A DNA stretch of 11,075 nt from Conidiobolus incongruus B7586 (lineage: Eukaryota > Entomophthoromycota > Entomophthoromycetes > Entomophthorales > Conidiobolaceae). The notes beneath the pieces are model-generated. The model did not search any database. It had not been told where the DNA came from and worked only from the letters and a program-made list of their open reading frames with translations. Within the stretch, counting starts at the first letter, position 1; every line of letters begins with the position of its first letter. Location: the NCBI GenBank assembly GCA_000697335.1, contig JNEM01008729.1:1-11075 (forward strand), given 5' to 3'. A program made the position numbers and the translations under genes. This document shows, in pieces, positions 7,668 through 11,075 of the stretch.

Positions 7668-7677
7668 GCTGCTACCA
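7668..7677 (-). other. Primer-binding site of inner element
   Basis: On the - strand TGGTAGCAGC begins directly at the end of the 5' LTR. TGGT complements a tRNA CCA tail plus discriminator A, and the next A implies U72. The A1:U72 pair is typical of eukaryotic initiator methionine tRNA, the primer for Ty1, Ty3 and many others. The abutting position supports the LTR boundary at 7678. Confidence 0.85.
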
Positions 7678-7680
7678 TAT

Positions 7681-7709
7681 ATTATCCTAGTGCTGGAAAC
7701 TAGGATAAT
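7681..7709. repeat. Perfect terminal hairpin in inner 5' LTR
   Basis: Same 10-bp stem (ATTATCCTAG/CTAGGATAAT) and 9-base loop as at 2815-2843, with no change in either copy although the LTRs differ at about 22 sites. Here it stands 3 bases from the LTR end and therefore right beside the primer-binding site. Confidence 0.85.
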
Positions 7710-7812
7710 TATATTAAATTAAGTTGGAGTGTGGATAAGTTATAGGATTAAAATGTAGTTATATAGAGTTTTATTAGAAGTTTTTGATAAAGACTTAGAG
7801 TTAGTTTCTTTT

Positions 7813-7892
7813 AGATAGATAGATAGATAGATAGTTAGATAGATGGATGAGTGAATAGATAGATAACTGGATAAATGAATAGATAAATAAAT
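7813..7892. repeat. GATA-rich tandem tract in inner 5' LTR
   Basis: The 80-bp partner of 2947-3026, with no change in repeat number between copies, only transitions. It encodes no plausible protein: the 65-residue frame across it (7740-7937) is a translated repeat. Confidence 0.9.
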
Positions 7893-8025
7893 CCCTGTTG
7901 TATTTCCCTTTTTGATATTGGGATAAGAATAGATCAATTTAAGGGAAAGTAGAATAAGAGATAAATTATAGGTAAACTGATATTAAAGGTAAATATATAT
8001 AGACTAATTAGGTAGATATGTGATA

Positions 8026-8030
8026 ATATC
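8026..8030. repeat. Target-site duplication, right copy (ATATC)
   Basis: An exact copy of 2807-2811 abutting the right end of the inner element. With the left copy it fixes both borders of the insertion to the base. Confidence 0.95.
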
Positions 8031-8560
8031 CTAATTTATTTAAAAACTAAAGAAGAATATATTTAATATGTTAATTAGGTTTTATAAATTATTCAAAAGC
8101 ATAAATTATCTTTGAAATTATCAAAATACATCTTTAATGCTTCTTCTATCTTTTTTTTATGGTTATATTATTTCCTCCTAAAGAATTAATATTGATTTAA
8201 CTAAACTCAATGGTGTTAAAGCTTTTATTATACTTATAAACAAAGATTAACTTATGTTTATATTTAGATTATTGAATTATTTTAAAGATTTCATTGATTC
8301 TTTTGTTGAACTTGTTGTTTTCTTTACTAATCTCTTAAAGAAAAACTCTCTTTTAAAATAAACCCCACTATATATTTTTTACATAAACACTTTAATTTTT
8401 TATATTACCAATGTTTTTGCTTTATCTATCTTTAATCTAAAACTACCTACTATTATTTTTACTAACTTTAATTTTTTTATAATTGATAAATAATTAACCT
8501 AGTTTAAATTTAATTTATATTTTACCTTTTAATTATAAGATAAAATAATAAATAAAAGAT
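8031..8560 (+). pseudogene. Reverse transcriptase 3' part and connector, outer element (decayed)
   Basis: The stretch directly after the inner element begins with a hydrophobic run fitting the segment after the YxDD box, then a charged stretch near 8045-8110 fitting the thumb (H---V---L---GL). Beyond 8150, a Phe/Pro-rich stretch and an INLTKLNG-like run at about 8180-8215 resemble the connector preceding RNase H (for example L---F-PL---LT). The assignment rests on position plus these weak resemblances. Decayed. Confidence 0.65.
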
Positions 8561-8910
8561 AATATATTGAGTTTAACCTTATAAATATTATTTTAAAACC
8601 AATAACATTCTAGTTAAGAAAAATAAAACTAACTGAATTAAAATATCTAGTTTATAAATAAAAACTCTTTGCTTTAGTAGAAATAATCAAAAATCACTTA
8701 TATTTCTTATCCTACAATTTTTTCTTAGTATTTATAGATTATAAATCATTTATCTACTTAAATACTCAAAAGTATTTATTAAGAAAATAAATTAAATAGA
8801 TTAAAGTTATCTAAGTTTACCCTTTTTTTATTTAATATCTCTTAAGTTAATAAAATTATATTATAGATACTTTGTTAAAAAATCTTACATATTTATCTTT
8901 TTGTGTTAAT
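8561..8910 (+). pseudogene. RNase H region of outer element (decayed)
   Basis: At about 8670-8700 the translation reads FALVEIIKNHLYFL, matching ELLAIV---K-WR-YL. At 8725-8765 it reads FLVFIDYKSFIYLNTQKYL, matching FVVYTDHKSLEYL-TQK-L, the block that carries a catalytic Asp. N--ADALSR would fall near 8865-8885, where IDTLLKNL is read. Order and spacing fit RNase H in Ty3/gypsy pol. Decayed. Confidence 0.78.
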
Positions 8911-9320
8911 TATAAAAACCTAGCAAATATTAACTTAATAATTATTAATAAAAGAAATAAAAAATTTATTAAACTATTTCAAAAAACATTACTAAATAAT
9001 AATTTCTTTATTTTAGTTAAAGAAAAACTCTTTAAACTATTAGAAAACTAATTAAAATATACCAAAAAATTTAAAATTATTAATAACTTACTATATTATA
9101 ATGATTGCTTATATATTCTTGATATTCCCAAGATCCAACAAATAATATTTGATGAATGCTATAACTAACCTATTAGAGAATATCAAAACTAGTTAAAAAC
9201 TACTAAGAGAATTAAAACAAGGTACTACTAACTTTCCCTAGTTAAATTAGTTCAGAAATACATTAATACCTATGATATATGCTAAAAAACTAAATATAAT
9301 ACTCAATTAAAATATAGTAA
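8911..9320 (+). pseudogene. Integrase zinc-binding region of outer element (decayed)
   Basis: Between 9090 and 9300 the translation reads YNDCLYILDIPKIQQIIFDECYN, then a Lys/Thr-rich stretch, then VQKYINTYDIC. This follows the Ty3/gypsy pattern Y-G-LYVP---R--I---HD----GH-G--KT---I---YYWP-----V--YV--C--C--NK. The LY-P and HD-like blocks and the YV--C block have the right order and spacing. The earlier part (8911-9080) is Lys/Asn-rich linker. Decayed. Confidence 0.7.
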
Positions 9321-10010
9321 ACTTATTCCCTTACAGGTTCTAATGAAACTTAATAACAAATCTAACTTGATTTCATAGAAATTCTTAAATCAATGAATAG
9401 TTATAATAACTTACTAATTATAATTGATTTATTCTTTAAATATACTTATTTTATTCTTTATTTCAAAACTTCTATAGCTAAAGATGTTACACAATTATTA
9501 TTCTCTAATATCTTTACCTATTATAAAATTCCATAAACTATTATATTTAATAGAGATGTATAATTTAACTCTTAATTCTAAAAGTTACTATCCTCTTCTT
9601 TTAAAATTAACCTAGCTATGTTTATTACTAATCAATATTAAACCAATAAACTTATTAAAAAAATTATCAAAATCTTAAAGTAAATAATTAAAGCTTATAT
9701 TAACACTAATCAGTTAAATTAAAATACTTATATCTACCAACTCTAATATTTATTTAACACCTCTATCAACAAATCAACAGGTTTTAACTTTTATTTCATT
9801 AATTATAACAAATATCTTAACTTAATAATTGCTCTAAAACTTTAAATCAACTTACTTTTGGATATTGTTAAATTTTAATCTAATATCAAATATATTAATT
9901 CCCTTGTTAAATTTAACTTAGAAGAAAATCAAAGGATCATAGAATAATAATACTTAAAGTTATCCAAAAATCCTCTTAAATATAAAATTAGCATGTTTAT
10001 ATAATTAGAA
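9321..10010 (+). pseudogene. Integrase core region of outer element (decayed)
   Basis: The span follows the zinc-binding region and precedes the chromodomain, so it must hold the integrase core. Motif-level support is thin but present. Near 9325-9350 LIPLQVL corresponds to the L-PLP stretch before the core. Around 9410-9445 a hydrophobic LIIIDLFFKYTYFI stretch matches ILVVVDRFTKMAHFI with its catalytic Asp neighbourhood. Around 9540-9565 an IIFNRDV stretch matches IVSDRD. Decayed. Confidence 0.68.
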
Positions 10011-10259
10011 CAATTTGCCCTTAAACCTATCTTATTTAAATCTAGCTTAAATCCCAAATACTTACTATTATATTATAATCCTTATAAAATTCAATCTATT
10101 AATTTAAATTTTGAAAATATTACCTTAGAATTACCTTTAACTTTAAGGATCAACTTTATCTTTCACATATCTAAAATTAAACCATACTTTAAAGATTTTA
10201 ACACTTTTCTTAATTAATTAAAAACCCCAAAACTAGATCTAATTATTTATTAAAATAGA
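10011..10259 (+). pseudogene. Integrase C-terminal (GPY/F-like) region of outer element (decayed)
   Basis: The position between core and chromodomain fits the GPY/F module. Around 10065-10110 Tyr-, Pro- and Phe-containing codons resemble K----GPF-I, and at about 10160-10195 a FHISKIKPYFKD-like stretch matches HPVFHVSLLKPY. This is a weak but correctly spaced match. Confidence 0.55.
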
Positions 10260-10395
10260 GAAGAAGAATATTATATTAATTATATAATTAAATTTAAATC
10301 TATTAGGAATAAGCTTTATTTTTATATAAAATAGATAGGTTATCTTATTAAAGAAATTATAAAAGGACCCCTAGAAAATATTAAGAATATTTTAG
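10260..10395 (+). pseudogene. Chromodomain region of outer element (decayed)
   Basis: The translation from 10260 begins EEEYYINYIIKFKSIRNKLYF, then an IGYLIKE stretch, then GPLENIKNILAYY. This aligns along its length with the chromodomain consensus E-EY-VE-IL--R-----YLVKW-GY---E-TWEP-ENL-NA. It sits after integrase and 36 bp before the hairpin that precedes the polypurine tract, matching the layout of the inner element. Like the rest of the outer element it is worn, but the match is clear enough to class the element as a chromovirus. Confidence 0.78.
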
Positions 10396-10430
10396 CTTAT
10401 TATACCTATTTATAAAAATTTAAGGAGTAT

Positions 10431-10446
10431 GTTTCTTTTAAGAAAC
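10431..10446. repeat. Perfect hairpin upstream of outer polypurine tract
   Basis: GTTTCTT and AAGAAAC form a perfect 7-bp stem around TT, five bases before the polypurine tract. The sequence differs from the inner element's hairpin at 3168-3194, but the placement corresponds. The arm AAGAAAC recurs in the first bases of the LTR (TGTTAAGAAAC). Confidence 0.7.
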
Positions 10447-10451
10447 TTACT

Positions 10452-10458
10452 AAGGGAG
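10452..10458 (+). other. Polypurine tract of outer element
   Basis: AAGGGAG directly precedes TGTTAAG, the first bases of the right LTR. This is the plus-strand primer position and is identical to the inner element's heptamer. Confidence 0.82.
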
Positions 10459-10857
10459 TGTTAAGAAACTAATTCTTTAAATTCTTATATATACTTTTAT
10501 ATAATTCAATTAACTATAAACTATATAATTAATTTATACTTATATAGTTAAATTAATTATATAAATAGCATTGAATTATCTAATAAATTAGGTTCCTCTT
10601 TTTCTTTTCAATTCTTACTATTCTTTATTTTTTACACTATTTTTAAAATTAAAACTATATTTTATTAATATTATAGTATATTGGCATTACCTAATATAAA
10701 TTTAATATATCAGTGACTCATCCTAGTTTGAAGCTTAATTAAACTTTGTTTACATTTGCACACTACAGCCACATTATATTACCATGTTTTGTGCCACATT
10801 ACTTTTATATTAAGTCTTCCTCTACACTATATTAGTTTAACTACCACTACACTTACA
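10459..10857 (+). repeat. Right LTR of outer element (complete)
   Basis: This 399-bp LTR starts TGTTAAGAAAC after the polypurine tract and ends ACTTACA. Bases 10535-10857 match 1-323 without gaps. A TATATATACTTTTATATAA run near 10486-10504 could be a promoter TATA element. The last bases here are CA, while the left copy has TA. Confidence 0.93.
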
Positions 10858-10865
10858 ATTTACTA

Positions 10866-10981
10866 AAGCTTAATTAAATTTTATTTATATTTTTATATTA
10901 TTCTATTATATTTTATATTATATTACTCTTATATTAAACTTATTTCTATAATATATTAAATTGATTATTATTTAATTTATA
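10866..10981 (+). repeat. Third, older LTR fragment of the outer family
   Basis: Starting AAGCTTAATTAAA, this stretch aligns with the last 127 bp of the outer LTR (10731-10857), with a net loss of about 12 bp and many differences, most of them C to T or G to A. The clearest block is 10905-10950 against 10784-10834, where TTTTGTGCCACATTAC of the LTR corresponds to TTTTATATTATATTAC here, all five changes being transitions. It ends about where the LTR ends. Its 5' part is missing at the outer element's border, so the outer element probably inserted into it. Confidence 0.7.
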
Positions 10982-11075
10982 AATTCCTAAAATTAAAAAA
11001 AGTAATAATAGGATTTATATTAAAAATTTAAATAAATCTGTTTTTAATTAATAATTATATTATAAATTAAAAATT
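10982..11075. other. AT-rich tail, nothing recognised
   Basis: Nearly pure A/T sequence with no motif or reading frame that I can support. It follows the end of the third LTR fragment and does not begin with a recognisable TGGTA primer site, so it is either flanking DNA or element interior too altered to read. Confidence 0.5.

Larger units (their letters stand above)
2812..8025 (-). mobile_element. Inner Ty3/gypsy chromovirus, nested (fossil)
   Basis: This 5214-bp LTR retrotransposon lies in reverse orientation inside the outer element's reverse transcriptase region. It has two 348-bp LTRs of identical length (2812-3159 and 7678-8025), a 5-bp target duplication ATATC, a TGGTAGCAGC primer site beside the right LTR and an AAGGGAG polypurine tract beside the left LTR. 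Reading the - strand from right to left gives gag, zinc knuckle, protease, RNase H, integrase zinc-binding region, integrase core, GPY/F region and chromodomain. It is broken, with perhaps ten or so breaks, and does not keep a full set of parts. G+C is roughly a third, clearly higher than the outer element, so it is younger or less mutated. LTR divergence (about 6 percent, all transitions) should not be read as a clock. Confidence 0.96.
7678..8025 (-). repeat. 5' LTR of inner element
   Basis: A 348-bp partner of 2812-3159, aligned without gaps. It begins TATATTATCC where the other copy begins TGTATTATCC, and ends GATA where the other ends GACA, so both terminal dinucleotides of this copy carry a transition. 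The hairpin (7681-7709) and GATA tract (7813-7892) are retained. Confidence 0.97.
8026..10857 (+). mobile_element. Outer Ty3/gypsy chromovirus, right part (fossil)
   Basis: This continues the outer element beyond the inner insertion: the remainder of reverse transcriptase, RNase H, integrase, chromodomain, hairpin, polypurine tract and right LTR, all on the + strand. Base composition returns abruptly to the very AT-rich, C-over-G pattern of 324-2811. It is heavily broken. Without the 5214-bp insertion and the extra 5-bp duplication, the outer element would span about 5.7 kb, a normal length for a chromovirus. Confidence 0.9.

Noticed and set aside
1-11075. Host protein-coding genes, tRNA or rRNA genes
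   Set aside because: Every readable stretch of length falls inside a retrotransposon part, and no cloverleaf with A/B box or rRNA signature was seen. Short AT-rich frames are not evidence.
10982-11075. Interior of the older element continuing past the third LTR fragment
   Set aside because: The sequence does not show a recognisable primer site after the LTR end, and its resemblance to 324-420 is no better than expected between AT-rich sequences.

Overview
This is an AT-rich, gene-poor stretch of a eukaryotic nuclear genome made almost wholly of nested, decayed LTR retrotransposons. A fungus is the best guess. Both main elements are Ty3/gypsy chromoviruses (integrase followed by a chromodomain), each pair of LTRs differs only by C/T and G/A transitions, and I see no CpG dinucleotide anywhere in the window. 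That is the mark of repeat-targeted cytosine mutation (RIP or a methylation-linked relative). No host gene, tRNA, rRNA or CRISPR array was found.

Layout. Bases 1-323 are the 3' part of the left LTR of an outer element on the + strand. Its interior runs 324-2811 and resumes at 8026-10458, and its complete right LTR is 10459-10857. The outer element is heavily worn, with very many breaks, but gag-like, protease, reverse transcriptase, RNase H, integrase and chromodomain regions can still be recognised in the usual Ty3/gypsy order. A second, younger element on the - strand (2812-8025, LTRs of 348 bp each) sits inside its reverse transcriptase region, flanked by a clean 5-bp target duplication, ATATC. 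It is also broken, with perhaps ten or so breaks, but keeps longer readable gag, protease, RNase H, integrase and chromodomain stretches. To the right of the outer element, 10866-10981 is a third, still more decayed LTR fragment of the outer family. The window therefore shows three layers of insertion.

How the parts relate. In each element the recognisable layout is LTR, primer site, gag, protease, polymerase parts, integrase, chromodomain, polypurine tract, LTR. Both primer sites begin TGGTA, which fits initiator methionine tRNA. Both polypurine tracts are AAGGGAG and both have a short perfect hairpin just upstream. The chromodomains suggest integration directed to silent chromatin, which would account for the nesting; this is inference. 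Strand composition (coding strand rich in C, poor in G) flips at both borders of the inner element. All identifications were made by eye from translated motifs and repeat comparison.
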